The notes under the pieces: model-generated | What the model saw: the letters and a program-made list of their open reading frames with translations, nothing else | Told to the model about the DNA's origin: nothing | Database searches by the model: none | Position numbers and translations under genes: made by a program | Shown: piece after piece, positions 6,026 through 12,895 of the stretch | Layout of the letters: every line of letters starts with the position of its first letter | Numbering within the stretch: the stretch's first letter is position 1 | Assembly: GCA_027483745.1 (NCBI GenBank) | Contig: JAIXTZ010000170.1 | Location: 1 to 14,260, forward strand | Direction of reading: 5' to 3' | Source: Lysobacteraceae bacterium | GTDB lineage: Bacteria; Pseudomonadota; Gammaproteobacteria; Xanthomonadales; Xanthomonadaceae | DNA: 14,260 nt

Positions 6026-6400
6026 TCAGCGCTCAGCCGGTGGGCGGAAGCCCGGCTGCGCCGCATACCAGCGCGCCAGGGCCTCGATGTCGTCGGGCTG
6101 CAGTGCATTGCTGATGGCGTTCATCGCCGCCGCCTTGCGGCTGCCGTCGCGGTAGGCGTTCAAGGCGAGCGCGAGGTAGGCCTCGTCCTGCCCCCCCAGA
6201 TGGGGCGTGCCCGGCTGGCGCGCCGTGCCGTTCTCGCCGTGGCAGGCCACGCAGAGGCCGAGCTGGGCCGGCTTCTCGATGGCGACGGGCGATGGCGCGG
6301 CGGCCGGCGGCAGGCGCGGCGAACCGGCCGGCGGACTGGTCTGGGCGAGGGCCGCGGCCGGGAGGCCGAGGGCGATGACGGCGACGAGGAGCGGCTTCAT
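6026..6400 (-). CDS. Secreted class I cytochrome c (c553/c4-like), small
   Basis: A 124-residue precursor with a clear Sec signal peptide (hydrophobic residues 4-18, likely cleavage after ALA at 17-19). A proline/alanine-rich spacer (20-44) leads to one heme-binding CxxCH, CVACH at 50-54, where His54 is the proximal ligand. Met93 in AAAMNAISNAL is the likely distal ligand, and LQPDDIEALARWYAAQ (100-115) is the typical C-terminal helix of c553/c4 domains. It should be a periplasmic electron carrier; the donor and acceptor are unknown. The proline-rich spacer may hold the domain away from a membrane or partner. The gene is first in a minus-strand cluster and divergent from purC. No Shine-Dalgarno precedes the ATG, and a -10-like element lies 8 bases upstream, which suggests a leaderless mRNA. 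Confidence 0.9.
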   Translation of the reverse strand: MKPLLVAVIALGLPAAALAQTSPPAGSPRLPPAAAPSPVAIEKPAQLGLCVACHGENGTARQPGTPHLGGQDEAYLALALNAYRDGSRKAAAMNAISNALQPDDIEALARWYAAQPGFRPPAER

Positions 6401-6408
6401 GGCGGCGG

Positions 6409-6416
6409 ATTCTAGC
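6409..6416 (-). promoter_or_regulatory. Extended -10-like element of the cytochrome c gene, leaderless arrangement
   Basis: On the minus strand GCTAGAAT (TAGAAT matches TATAAT in five of six positions) lies 8 bases before the ATG at 6398-6400. A start 7 bases downstream of the -10 falls about two bases before the ATG. There is no Shine-Dalgarno. It is back to back with the purC element at 6445-6452. Confidence 0.5.
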
Positions 6417-6444
6417 CTGCGGGCCGTGAGCGCCGGGGCGCGCC

Positions 6445-6452
6445 GCTACAAT
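6445..6452 (+). promoter_or_regulatory. Extended -10-like element of purC
   Basis: GCTACAAT (TACAAT matches TATAAT in five of six). Transcription would start near 6459, leaving about 21 nt before the GTG at 6481. This position also argues against the in-frame ATG at 6451, which lies inside the element and would not be transcribed. No good -35 is seen 16-18 bp upstream. Confidence 0.5.
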
Positions 6453-6480
6453 GGCCGCTTCCCCGCGCCGCCTGCCCGCC

Positions 6481-7389
6481 GTGTCGACGACCCTGCACAC
6501 CTCGAACCTCGCCCTGCCCCTGCGCCACCGCGGCAAGGTGCGCGATGTCTACGATCTGCCGCCCGGCGCGGACGGCCGCGGCCGCCTGCTGATGGTGGCC
6601 AGCGACCGGCTCTCGGCCTTCGACGTGGTGCTGCCCGACCCGATCCCCGGCAAGGGCGAGATGCTCTGCCAGATCTCGAACTTCTGGTTCGCCAAGACCG
6701 GCCACCTGATGCCGAACCACCTCACCGGCACCGACGTCGCCGGTGTGCTGCCGCCCGGCACCGATGCCTTGCTGTACGCCAAGCGCGCGGTGGTGACGAA
6801 GGCGCTGAAGCCGCTCCCGGTGGAAGCCATCGCCCGCGGCTATCTGATTGGCAGCGGCTGGAAGGACTACCAGAAGAGCGGCCAGGTCTGCGGCATTGCG
6901 CTTCCGGCGGGCCTGCGCCAGGCCGAGCAGTTGCCCGAGCCGATCTTCACGCCCAGCACCAAGGCCGCCGTCGGCGACCACGACGAGAACGTGAGCTTCG
7001 ACGCGGTCGTCGCCGCCATCGGCGGCGAGCTCGCCGAGAAGGTGCGCGCGGCCACGCTGGCGATCTACCGCTTCGCCGCGGCCTACGCGCTGGAGCGCGG
7101 CATCATCATCGCCGACACGAAGCTGGAGTTCGGCCTCGATGCCGACGGCACGCTGGTGGTGATGGACGAAATGCTGACGCCCGATTCCTCGCGCTTCTGG
7201 CCGGCCGATACCTACTCGGTGGGCACCAGCCCGCCGAGCTACGACAAGCAGTACGTGCGCGACCACCTCGAGACGCTGGACTGGAACAAGACCGCGCCGG
7301 GCCCGTCGCTGCCGGCCGAGGTGATCGCCGTGACGCGCGCCAAGTACGCCGAGGCGCTGCAGCGCCTTGCCGGCATCGCCATCGACTGA
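6481..7389 (+). CDS. purC: Phosphoribosylaminoimidazole-succinocarboxamide (SAICAR) synthase
   Basis: A 302-residue cytoplasmic enzyme of the longer PurC class. It joins CAIR and aspartate with ATP to give SAICAR in purine synthesis. Motifs: [12 protein letters not shown] (15-26, nucleotide loop), [20 protein letters not shown] (41-60), [16 protein letters not shown] (115-130), DHDENVSFD (166-174), IADTKLEFG (210-218), [14 protein letters not shown] (227-240) and [11 protein letters not shown] (254-264). The GTG at 6481 was chosen over the ATG at 6451: relatives begin with about ten residues before LPLRHRGK, and the ATG overlaps the probable -10 element. No Shine-Dalgarno precedes the GTG. 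It heads a plus-strand cluster; the Mpo1-like gene starts 22 bp after its stop. Confidence 0.96.
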   Translation: MSTTLHTSNLALPLRHRGKVRDVYDLPPGADGRGRLLMVASDRLSAFDVVLPDPIPGKGEMLCQISNFWFAKTGHLMPNHLTGTDVAGVLPPGTDALLYAKRAVVTKALKPLPVEAIARGYLIGSGWKDYQKSGQVCGIALPAGLRQAEQLPEPIFTPSTKAAVGDHDENVSFDAVVAAIGGELAEKVRAATLAIYRFAAAYALERGIIIADTKLEFGLDADGTLVVMDEMLTPDSSRFWPADTYSVGTSPPSYDKQYVRDHLETLDWNKTAPGPSLPAEVIAVTRAKYAEALQRLAGIAID

Positions 7390-7411
7390 ACCCGCGCCCC
7401 GCGGAGGGCCC

Positions 7412-7876
7412 ATGAGCCGCCTGCACACCCTGCTCGAGCACTACGGCCGCGACCACGAGAACGCGACCAACCAGGCGATCCACCTCGTCTGCGTGCCGCT
7501 GATCCTGTGGTCGATCATCGCGATGGTCTGGACGATCCCGGTGCCCGGCACCTGGTTCCAACCGGGCGCGTTCGCCGGCTTCCTGATGGCGATCCTCGCC
7601 GCGTGGTACTTCCGCGGCTCGCGCCCGCTGGGCCTCGGCGCGGCGGTCACCTTCGTCGGTGCCGGAGCGCTGTGCTGGTTCCTCGCCAACACCATCGGCA
7701 TGCGCGGGCTGCTGATCACCGCCATCGTCGTGTTCGTCGCGGCGTGGATCGGCCAGTTCATCGGCCATCGCATCGAAGGCAAGCGCCCGAGCTTCTTCAC
7801 CGACCTCGTGTACCTGCTCGTCGGCCCGGCGTGGACGCTTTCGAAGCTCTACCGGCGCGTCGGCATTCCGTATTGA
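7412..7876 (+). CDS. Mpo1-like (DUF962) family membrane protein, putative 2-hydroxy fatty acid dioxygenase
   Basis: A 154-residue integral membrane protein with about four helices (25-42, 52-67, 73-92, 99-117). The N-terminus has the family signature LLEHYGRDHENATNQAIH (7-24), with His10, His15 and His24; IGHRIEGKRPSFF (117-129) adds His119. In yeast, Mpo1 of this family is an iron-dependent dioxygenase that shortens 2-hydroxy fatty acids (alpha-oxidation), and the histidines are thought to bind the iron. Whether bacterial members do the same is inference. The ATG at 7412 has GGAGGG at 7403-7408; the frame upstream overlaps purC and is not family-like. Its stop overlaps the start of the next gene in TTGA, so the two are probably coupled. 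Confidence 0.88.
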   Translation: MSRLHTLLEHYGRDHENATNQAIHLVCVPLILWSIIAMVWTIPVPGTWFQPGAFAGFLMAILAAWYFRGSRPLGLGAAVTFVGAGALCWFLANTIGMRGLLITAIVVFVAAWIGQFIGHRIEGKRPSFFTDLVYLLVGPAWTLSKLYRRVGIPY

Positions 7877-8763
7877 ACGCCCTTCCTCCGCGCGATATCG
7901 GCCTCGTCGCGATCGTCTGCGTCGTCTGGGCGATCAACTTCCTGACCTCGGCCTACGCGCTGCAGGAATTCCCACCCTTGCTGTTCACCGGCCTGCGCAT
8001 GGCCCTGCTGGCCTTGGTGCTGTGGCCCTTCCTGAAGGCACCCGCGCCGGGGCAGTGGCCGCGCCTGCTCGGCATCAGCGTGGGGCTGGGCGTGATCCAC
8101 TTCGGCTTGAGCTTCTGGGCGCTGAAGCTGGCCGGCGACCTGTCGTCGGTGGCCATCGTCATGCAGAGCTACGTGCCGATGTCGGCCCTGCTGGCGTGGT
8201 GGTTGCTCGGTGAGCGCTTCGCCTGGCGCACCGGGCTGGCCATCGCCGTGAGCTTCGCCGGCGTCCTCGTGCTCGGCTTCGACCCGCTGGTGCTGGACCG
8301 CCCGGCCTCCCTACTGTTGATGCTGTGCTCGGCGGGCTTCCTCGCCCTGGCCACCGTGATGATGCGCGGGCTTCAGGGCCAGACCCCGTGGAGCCAGCAG
8401 GGCTGGCTGGCCCTGATCAGCGTCGGCCCGCTGCTGGGCCTGTCGTTCCTCATCGAAGGGCCCCTCACGCAGAGCCTGGCCGGTGGCACCTGGATCGGCT
8501 GGAGCGGCGTGGCCTACTCCGCCTTGGTGTCCTCGCTGCTGGGCCACGGGCTGTACTACGTCCTGGTGCAGCGTCACCCGGTGGCCCAGGTCACGCCTTG
8601 GCTGCTGCTGGCCCCGGTGCTGGCCATCGGGCTCGGCGTGGCCTTCTGGGGCGACCGGCCCGGCCCGAAGCTGTGGATCGGCGGTGCGATGGTGCTGGGC
8701 GGCGTGCTGGCCATCGCCCTGCGCAGCTGGCAGAAGTCGCGGACGGCCATCGCCCGTCCCTGA
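7873..8763 (+). CDS. EamA/DMT-family transporter, probable metabolite exporter
   Basis: A 296-residue inner-membrane protein with about ten helices and two EamA repeats (about 8-135 and 145-285), the usual DMT length. It opens with IGLVAIVCVVWAINFLTSAYAL (9-30), the conserved first helix with the WxxNF pattern, and the first repeat closes with LLGERFAWRTGLAIAVSFAGVLVL. It resembles E. coli EamA (cysteine and O-acetylserine export), but the substrate cannot be told. The start is TTG at 7873-7875, overlapping the Mpo1-like stop as TTGA. It is the only plausible initiator before TM1; the next in-frame ATG (codon 43) would remove the first helix. No Shine-Dalgarno is visible, so re-initiation after the upstream gene is likely. 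Confidence 0.85.
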   Translation: MNALPPRDIGLVAIVCVVWAINFLTSAYALQEFPPLLFTGLRMALLALVLWPFLKAPAPGQWPRLLGISVGLGVIHFGLSFWALKLAGDLSSVAIVMQSYVPMSALLAWWLLGERFAWRTGLAIAVSFAGVLVLGFDPLVLDRPASLLLMLCSAGFLALATVMMRGLQGQTPWSQQGWLALISVGPLLGLSFLIEGPLTQSLAGGTWIGWSGVAYSALVSSLLGHGLYYVLVQRHPVAQVTPWLLLAPVLAIGLGVAFWGDRPGPKLWIGGAMVLGGVLAIALRSWQKSRTAIARP

Positions 8764-8967
8764 AGGGCGGGGTGGGCGCACCCGATTCACCGGGGTTTCA
8801 CGCCACACTGACAACACTGTGGCCACGACTGCGGGCCCCTCTGGTCATGCGTGATGCATGGCGATGTCGGAGTCGTTCATCGATCCACCGGCCCGCCGCA
8901 CGGACGCTCCTCGCCTCGCCTCGAGGCCGGCCATCGATGACCCATCGACCTGCCTTCGGAGTAATTC
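8764..8967 (+). other. Untranslated interval ahead of the TerC-family gene
   Basis: These 204 bp separate the EamA gene from the TerC-family gene and probably hold the latter's promoter and leader. I searched by eye for the yybP-ykoY manganese riboswitch often found before TerC/Alx genes and do not see its conserved core. CCACA/TGTGG at 8803-8807 and 8818-8822 can form a 5-bp hairpin, and ATGCAT with flanks at 8855-8860 is locally palindromic. No convincing -35/-10 pair or terminator was found. GGAG at 8958-8961 is the ribosome site of the next gene. Confidence 0.4.
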
Positions 8968-10017
8968 ATGGAACTGTTGACCGGCCTCTGGCTGGGCATG
9001 CCCGTCTGGGTGTGGCTCGCCTTCCTCGGCGCCGTCCTCGCCATCCTCGTTTTCGATCTCGGCGTCCTGCACAAGGAAGCCCACGAGATCGAGGTCAAGG
9101 AAAGCCTGTGGATGTCGGCGCTCTACATCGGCCTGGGCCTGCTCTGGGCCGTCGCCGTGTGGTTCATCTACTACAACTACGGTGGCGACAAGGCCATCGA
9201 CCCGCAGATCGCGAACCTGCCGACACCGGAGGCCAAGGCCTGGGAGGCGGTCAAGCTGTACATGACCGGCTACCTCGTCGAGAAGGCGCTGGCGATGGAC
9301 AACGTGTTCGTCATCTCGATGATCTTCACGTACTTCGCCGTGCCGCGGATCTACCAGCACCGCGTGCTGTTCTGGGGCATCCTCGGCGTCATCGTGCTGC
9401 GCGCGATCATGATCGGCCTCGGCGCCGCGCTGGTGATGAACTTCTCGTGGATCCTCTACGTCTTCGCGGTGATCCTGATCGCCACGGGCGTGAAGATGCT
9501 CTACGCGATCGACGACGAGCCGGACATCGCCAACAACTTCGCCCTGAACTTCCTGAAGAAGCGCATGCCGCTCACGAAGGAACTGCACGGTGAGCGCTTC
9601 TTCGTGAAGCTGCCCGACAGCACCGGCGGCAAGATGGTGTGGTTCGCCACCCCGCTGTTCCTCTGCCTCGTGCTGGTGGAGATCGCCGACGTGGTGTTCG
9701 CGATCGACTCGGTGCCGGCGATCTTCGCGATCACCCCGGACCCCTTCATCGTCTACACCTCGAACATCTTCGCGATCCTCGGCCTGCGCGCCCTGTACTT
9801 CGCGCTGGCGGCGATGGTGCACCGCTTCCACTACCTGAAGTACGCGCTGGCCTTCGTGCTGATCTTCATCGGCGCCAAGATCTTCCTCGGCGACTGGCTG
9901 TTCGACGGCAAGGTGCCGGCCGAGATCAGCCTCGGCGTGACGTTCGGCCTGCTGTTCGGCGGCGTCGTCTACTCGCTGTGGAAGTCGCGCGACCAGGCGC
10001 CTACCCCGCAGGCCTGA
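8968..10017 (+). CDS. TerC/Alx family integral membrane protein, probable Mn2+ exporter
   Basis: A 349-residue protein with about nine membrane helices. It carries the family's two acidic intramembrane motifs: EKALAMDNVFVISMIF (105-120, acidic Asp111) and LVEIADVVFAIDS (236-248, with Glu238, Asp241 and Asp247), followed by TSNIFAILGLRALYF. Bacterial relatives (E. coli Alx, B. subtilis TerC-like proteins) export manganese or help load secreted metalloenzymes, and some lie in tellurite resistance loci; no other tellurite genes are here, so metal homeostasis is more likely. The ATG at 8968 is supported by GGAG six bases upstream. A 25-residue loop (about 70-95) after the second helix is hydrophilic. 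A strong terminator follows after 20 bp. Confidence 0.92.
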   Translation: MELLTGLWLGMPVWVWLAFLGAVLAILVFDLGVLHKEAHEIEVKESLWMSALYIGLGLLWAVAVWFIYYNYGGDKAIDPQIANLPTPEAKAWEAVKLYMTGYLVEKALAMDNVFVISMIFTYFAVPRIYQHRVLFWGILGVIVLRAIMIGLGAALVMNFSWILYVFAVILIATGVKMLYAIDDEPDIANNFALNFLKKRMPLTKELHGERFFVKLPDSTGGKMVWFATPLFLCLVLVEIADVVFAIDSVPAIFAITPDPFIVYTSNIFAILGLRALYFALAAMVHRFHYLKYALAFVLIFIGAKIFLGDWLFDGKVPAEISLGVTFGLLFGGVVYSLWKSRDQAPTPQA

Positions 10018-10036
10018 GCCCGACCCAGCACCCTCG

Positions 10037-10067
10037 AGAAGCCCGCATCCGTGCGGGCTTCTTTTTT
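10037..10067 (+). terminator. Strong intrinsic terminator between the TerC and AbgT genes
   Basis: A perfect 10-bp stem, GAAGCCCGCA (10038-10047) and TGCGGGCTTC (10052-10061), with a TCCG loop and six T (10062-10067). A-T pairing can add one more base pair at the foot. It is the best canonical terminator in the window. The next gene's Shine-Dalgarno begins only three bases after the T-run. Confidence 0.93.
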
Positions 10068-10069
10068 CC

Positions 10070-10075
10070 AAGGAG
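10070..10075 (+). promoter_or_regulatory. Shine-Dalgarno of the AbgT-family gene
   Basis: AAGGAG six bases before the ATG at 10082. It fixes the start and shows there is no room for a promoter between the terminator and this gene. Confidence 0.7.
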
Positions 10076-10081
10076 TTCCCC

Positions 10082-11872
10082 ATGGACACCCTCGACGCAT
10101 CGCCGGGCACCCGACGCCGCGGCGTCCTCGACTGGATCGAATGGCTCGGCAACAAGCTGCCCGAGCCGGCCCTGCTGTTCGCCCTGCTCGCCTTCCTCGT
10201 GGTGCTGCTCTCGGCCCTGGGCTCGGCGCTGGAGTGGCAGGTGCAGCCGGTGAAGCCGGTGCTGGAAACACAGGCCGTGGTGCAGGCCGATGGCAGCACG
10301 CTGCAGCAGCCGGTGCTCGACGCCAACGGCCGGCCGATGCTGGACCTCGTCGCCAGCGGAACGCCGATCCAACCGCGTTCGCTGCTCACCGCCGACGGCA
10401 TCTACTGGATGCTGTCCTCGGCCTTGCGCAACTTCGCGCAGATGCCGGCGCTGCCGCTGATCTTCGTGGCCATGCTCGGCATCGGACTCGCGGAGAAGTT
10501 CGGCTTCTTCTCCGCCCTGATGCGCAGCCTCGCCCTGCTGACGCCGAAACGCCTGCTGACACCGGCCGTGGTGATGCTCGGCGCCACCGCTTCGGTGGCT
10601 TCCGACGCGGGCTACATCATCCTGCCGCCGCTGGCGGCGGCGCTCTACCTCGCCGTGGGGCGGCACCCGGTGGCCGGCATGGCGGCCGCTTTCGCCGGCG
10701 TGGCTGGCGGCTTCGGCGCCGGCTTCTTCCCGAACGGCAGCGACGGCGTGCTCACCGGCTTCGCGCAGGACGCGGCCCGCGTGATCGACCCCGACTACTC
10801 CGTGTCGATCCTGCACAACTACTTCTTCAAGGTCGTTTCGGTGTTCACGGTGATGGCCGCCGGCTGGTTCGTCACCGACGTGATCGTCGAACCGCGGCTC
10901 GAACGCCAGCACCCGGGCGACAAGGTCGGGGCCGCCGACGACACGGCGACATCGATGGCCCTGTCCCCCACCGAGCGGCGCGGCCTGCGGCTGGCGCTCG
11001 CGTCGATGGTGGTCGGCCTCGGCCTGCTGGCCACGGCGGTACTCGTCCCGGGCATGCCGCTGCATGGCGACGGCAAGCCGACCCTGCCGAACGGCCGCGC
11101 GCTCACCCAGACGGCTATCGAAGTGCTGCCGGCGGGCATCGACCCACCGGCCGACGCGGTGGTGCTCGCCTCGGAGCCCCTGACGGTGATCGCGCAGGGC
11201 GCGCCACGCCTCTCCGAATCGCCCGGCCCGCGCTGGTCGCACGTGATCGTGCCGGTGATCGTGATCCTGTTCCTGCTGCCCGGCCTCGCCTACGGCCTCG
11301 CGACCGGTGCACTGCGCGGCCAGCAGGACCTCGCCGATGCGTTGAACCACGGCATCCGCAGCATCGTGCCGGTGCTGGTGATGCTGTTCTTCCTCGCCCA
11401 GTTCGTGGCCTACATGGGCTACAGCGGCCTCGACCGCATGCTCGCCTACGCCGGCGGCAGCGTGCTGTTCAACGCCGACCTGCCCGTCCCGCTGCTGGTC
11501 GTCGCCTTCGTGCTGGTGGTGGTGTTCGGCGACTTCGCGATGAGCGGCATGCTGAGCAAGTTCGGCGTGCTCGCACCGATCTTCATCCCGATGTTCATGA
11601 TCGTCGGCATGAGCCCGGAGCTGACGACGGCGGCCTACCGCATCGGCGACTCGGTGGTGAACATCGTGACGCCACTCAACAGCTACCTGCTGATCATCCT
11701 CGCGGTGTTCCAGAAGTACCGCCCGAAGGCGGGCCTCGGCACGCTGATCGCGCTGATGGTGCCGTACTCGATCGTCATCGGCCTGGTATGGACGGCGATG
11801 CTGGTGGCGTGGGTACTGATCGGCGCGCCGCTGGGCCCGGAGTCGCCGCTGTACTACGTGCCGGGGGGGTGA
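10082..11872 (+). CDS. Divergent AbgT-family transporter
   Basis: A 596-residue inner-membrane protein, longer than the usual 510-520 of AbgT/MtrF/YdaH. Family hallmarks: SVASDAGYIILPPLAA (171-186), LGIGLAEKFGF near 132-142, LAPIFIPMFM (497-506), AYRIGDSVVN (518-527) and ALMVPYSIV (557-565). Relatives import p-aminobenzoyl-glutamate (E. coli AbgT) or export sulfonamides and p-aminobenzoate (MtrF, YdaH). Aligned to MtrF from memory, Asp193, Pro438, Arg446, Asp449 and Pro457 are kept (Asp175, Pro512, Arg520, Asp523, Pro531), but Ser417 and Trp420 become Leu491 and Phe494, and the TPLMPYF hairpin reads TPLNSYL (530-536). Two long hydrophilic insertions (about 51-104 and 324-385) are probably periplasmic. 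The substrate is uncertain. It follows the terminator at 10037-10067. Confidence 0.85.
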   Translation: MDTLDASPGTRRRGVLDWIEWLGNKLPEPALLFALLAFLVVLLSALGSALEWQVQPVKPVLETQAVVQADGSTLQQPVLDANGRPMLDLVASGTPIQPRSLLTADGIYWMLSSALRNFAQMPALPLIFVAMLGIGLAEKFGFFSALMRSLALLTPKRLLTPAVVMLGATASVASDAGYIILPPLAAALYLAVGRHPVAGMAAAFAGVAGGFGAGFFPNGSDGVLTGFAQDAARVIDPDYSVSILHNYFFKVVSVFTVMAAGWFVTDVIVEPRLERQHPGDKVGAADDTATSMALSPTERRGLRLALASMVVGLGLLATAVLVPGMPLHGDGKPTLPNGRALTQTAIEVLPAGIDPPADAVVLASEPLTVIAQGAPRLSESPGPRWSHVIVPVIVILFLLPGLAYGLATGALRGQQDLADALNHGIRSIVPVLVMLFFLAQFVAYMGYSGLDRMLAYAGGSVLFNADLPVPLLVVAFVLVVVFGDFAMSGMLSKFGVLAPIFIPMFMIVGMSPELTTAAYRIGDSVVNIVTPLNSYLLIILAVFQKYRPKAGLGTLIALMVPYSIVIGLVWTAMLVAWVLIGAPLGPESPLYYVPGG

Positions 11873-11880
11873 GCCCCCGG
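11861..11880. terminator. Hairpin over the convergent gene junction, possible bidirectional terminator
   Basis: CCGGGGG at 11861-11867 pairs with CCCCCGG at 11874-11880 around a six-base loop that contains the AbgT-family stop codon. Only TT follows on the plus strand, so the U-tract is poor. It lies between two convergent genes whose stops are 9 bp apart, a usual place for a shared terminator. Confidence 0.45.
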
Positions 11881-11881
11881 T

Positions 11882-12748
11882 TCAGGGCAGGCGGCAGCCC
11901 AGTTCCCGCGATCGATGGATGAAGCGGTAGCAGGGCTGCAGCATGCCGGTGATGAATCGCCCCATCACCAGCAGCGAGGACGATGCGACCAGCCCGTTCT
12001 CCAAACCATGGTCGCGGAGCAACCGCTGCTGCAGTTCGAACACCGCCGGTCCTAGTGATTTCTGGAGCTCGGCATCCGGCCACGGCCGGGGCGATGGCGC
12101 CGCAAGGCGCGGCGCGCCGTAGCGCTCCAGCTCGAGCACGGCCGTGGCTCGAAGGCAGGCGAGCGTGGCGTGGTCGTGCACCTCGCGGGCAACGATTCCG
12201 GAATGGCCGCGGGTGGCCGAGTCATGGAGCCGGAGGCACAGCTGGGTGAGGTCTCCGATCATGGCGTCGATGGCGTCACTGCGCAGGATCGACCGATGCA
12301 TCGCCGCTCCGACGATGTGGAACACCTCATCTCGGTAAGTGCGCCCCGATGCATCCAGCGCCAGCGCATCCGGATGGTTCACCAGCTCGTGCAGGGAACC
12401 AAGCCCGGTCTTGAGCCCATCGCGCTCGGACGTCGCCGCGACCAGCAACAGCGTCGGTGCCGCGGCGATGGCTCGATCCGGGTACCCGAGGGACTGCCGG
12501 CACCACGCGCCCGATGCGGGCGGGATTTCCGTCCGAACCAAGGCCTGGCAAGCGGCGGGGGCCTTGTCGAACGCTTCGCGCCACTCTGCATTGCGCGCCG
12601 CAATCCAAGCGCTGTAGTCCTCGTTGGCCAGCGACATCGACGGCGGCAGGGAAACGGTTGCCGATGACCATGCCCACGAGGGGAGCGCGGCAAAGAACGC
12701 CAGCAGAACGAAGAGGGTGGTGCGACGGAACGGGGAGGCGAGCGTCAC
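11882..12748 (-). CDS. Secreted hypothetical protein with six cysteines
   Basis: A 288-residue protein that I do not recognise. Residues 7-26 form a signal peptide (FRRTTLFVLLAFFAALPSWA), with likely cleavage near Ala26. The mature part is mostly helical by composition, with no further membrane helix, and contains six cysteines (67, 83, 171, 198, 273, 285), an even number that would allow three disulfides in the periplasm. Histidines cluster in REVHDHATLACLR (188-200) and GSLHELVNHPDA (117-128), but no known metal or protease motif is clear. The GTG at 12748 was chosen because AAGGA lies 7 bases upstream and the signal peptide starts directly after it; another GTG at 12790 is in frame but has a poor ribosome site. 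It is convergent with the AbgT-family gene and downstream of, though separated by two hairpins from, the RND gene. Confidence 0.72.
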   Translation of the reverse strand: MTLASPFRRTTLFVLLAFFAALPSWAWSSATVSLPPSMSLANEDYSAWIAARNAEWREAFDKAPAACQALVRTEIPPASGAWCRQSLGYPDRAIAAAPTLLLVAATSERDGLKTGLGSLHELVNHPDALALDASGRTYRDEVFHIVGAAMHRSILRSDAIDAMIGDLTQLCLRLHDSATRGHSGIVAREVHDHATLACLRATAVLELERYGAPRLAAPSPRPWPDAELQKSLGPAVFELQQRLLRDHGLENGLVASSSLLVMGRFITGMLQPCYRFIHRSRELGCRLP

Positions 12749-12813
12749 AGGACGTCCTTGCCGGTGCGGGGGGCGGAAAGCGTAACGCACCGCCTCGCTG
12801 CCACCTACCCACC

Positions 12814-12847
12814 AAAGACGAAGGGGCCTCGCGGCCCCTTCGTCTTT
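12814..12847 (-). terminator. Long perfect hairpin, terminator of the RND exporter gene
   Basis: A 15-bp perfect inverted repeat (AAAGACGAAGGGGCC at 12814-12828 with its complement at 12833-12847) around a 4-base loop. The outer AAA/TTT pairs give a short T-run on either strand, so it can terminate in both directions. It lies 49 bp beyond the RND stop and upstream of the secreted-protein gene, isolating the two. Confidence 0.75.
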
Positions 12848-12853
12848 GCCCCG

Positions 12854-12874
12854 GCCCGCCTCTCGGCGGGCTTT
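12854..12874. terminator. Second hairpin in tandem with the preceding terminator
   Basis: GCCCGCC (12854-12860) and GGCGGGC (12865-12871) form a 7-bp stem with a TCTC loop, followed by TTT on the plus strand. On the minus strand it is the first hairpin met after the RND stop, without a U-tract. It is likely an accessory to the longer hairpin at 12814-12847. Confidence 0.5.
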
Positions 12875-12895
12875 GCGATCGCAGAACCGCGCGGC

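Noticed and set aside
6451..6480. ATG at 6451 as purC start
   Set aside because: It overlaps the TACAAT element, lacks a ribosome site and adds ten residues not usual in the family.
8774..8790. Terminator after the EamA gene from GGGTG/CACCC
   Set aside because: Only a 5-bp stem with no T-run.
8764..8967. yybP-ykoY manganese riboswitch before the TerC-family gene
   Set aside because: The conserved core could not be found by eye; a covariance search would be needed to claim it.
8845..10401. 518-codon minus-strand frame opposite the TerC-family gene
   Set aside because: Full overlap with a well-supported membrane protein; the translation is a low-complexity E/H/V/R/D shadow.
10051..11922. 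623-codon plus-strand frame longer than the AbgT-family gene
   Set aside because: Alternate frame of the transporter, arginine- and glycine-rich without helices, whereas the AbgT frame shows family motifs and a good ribosome site.
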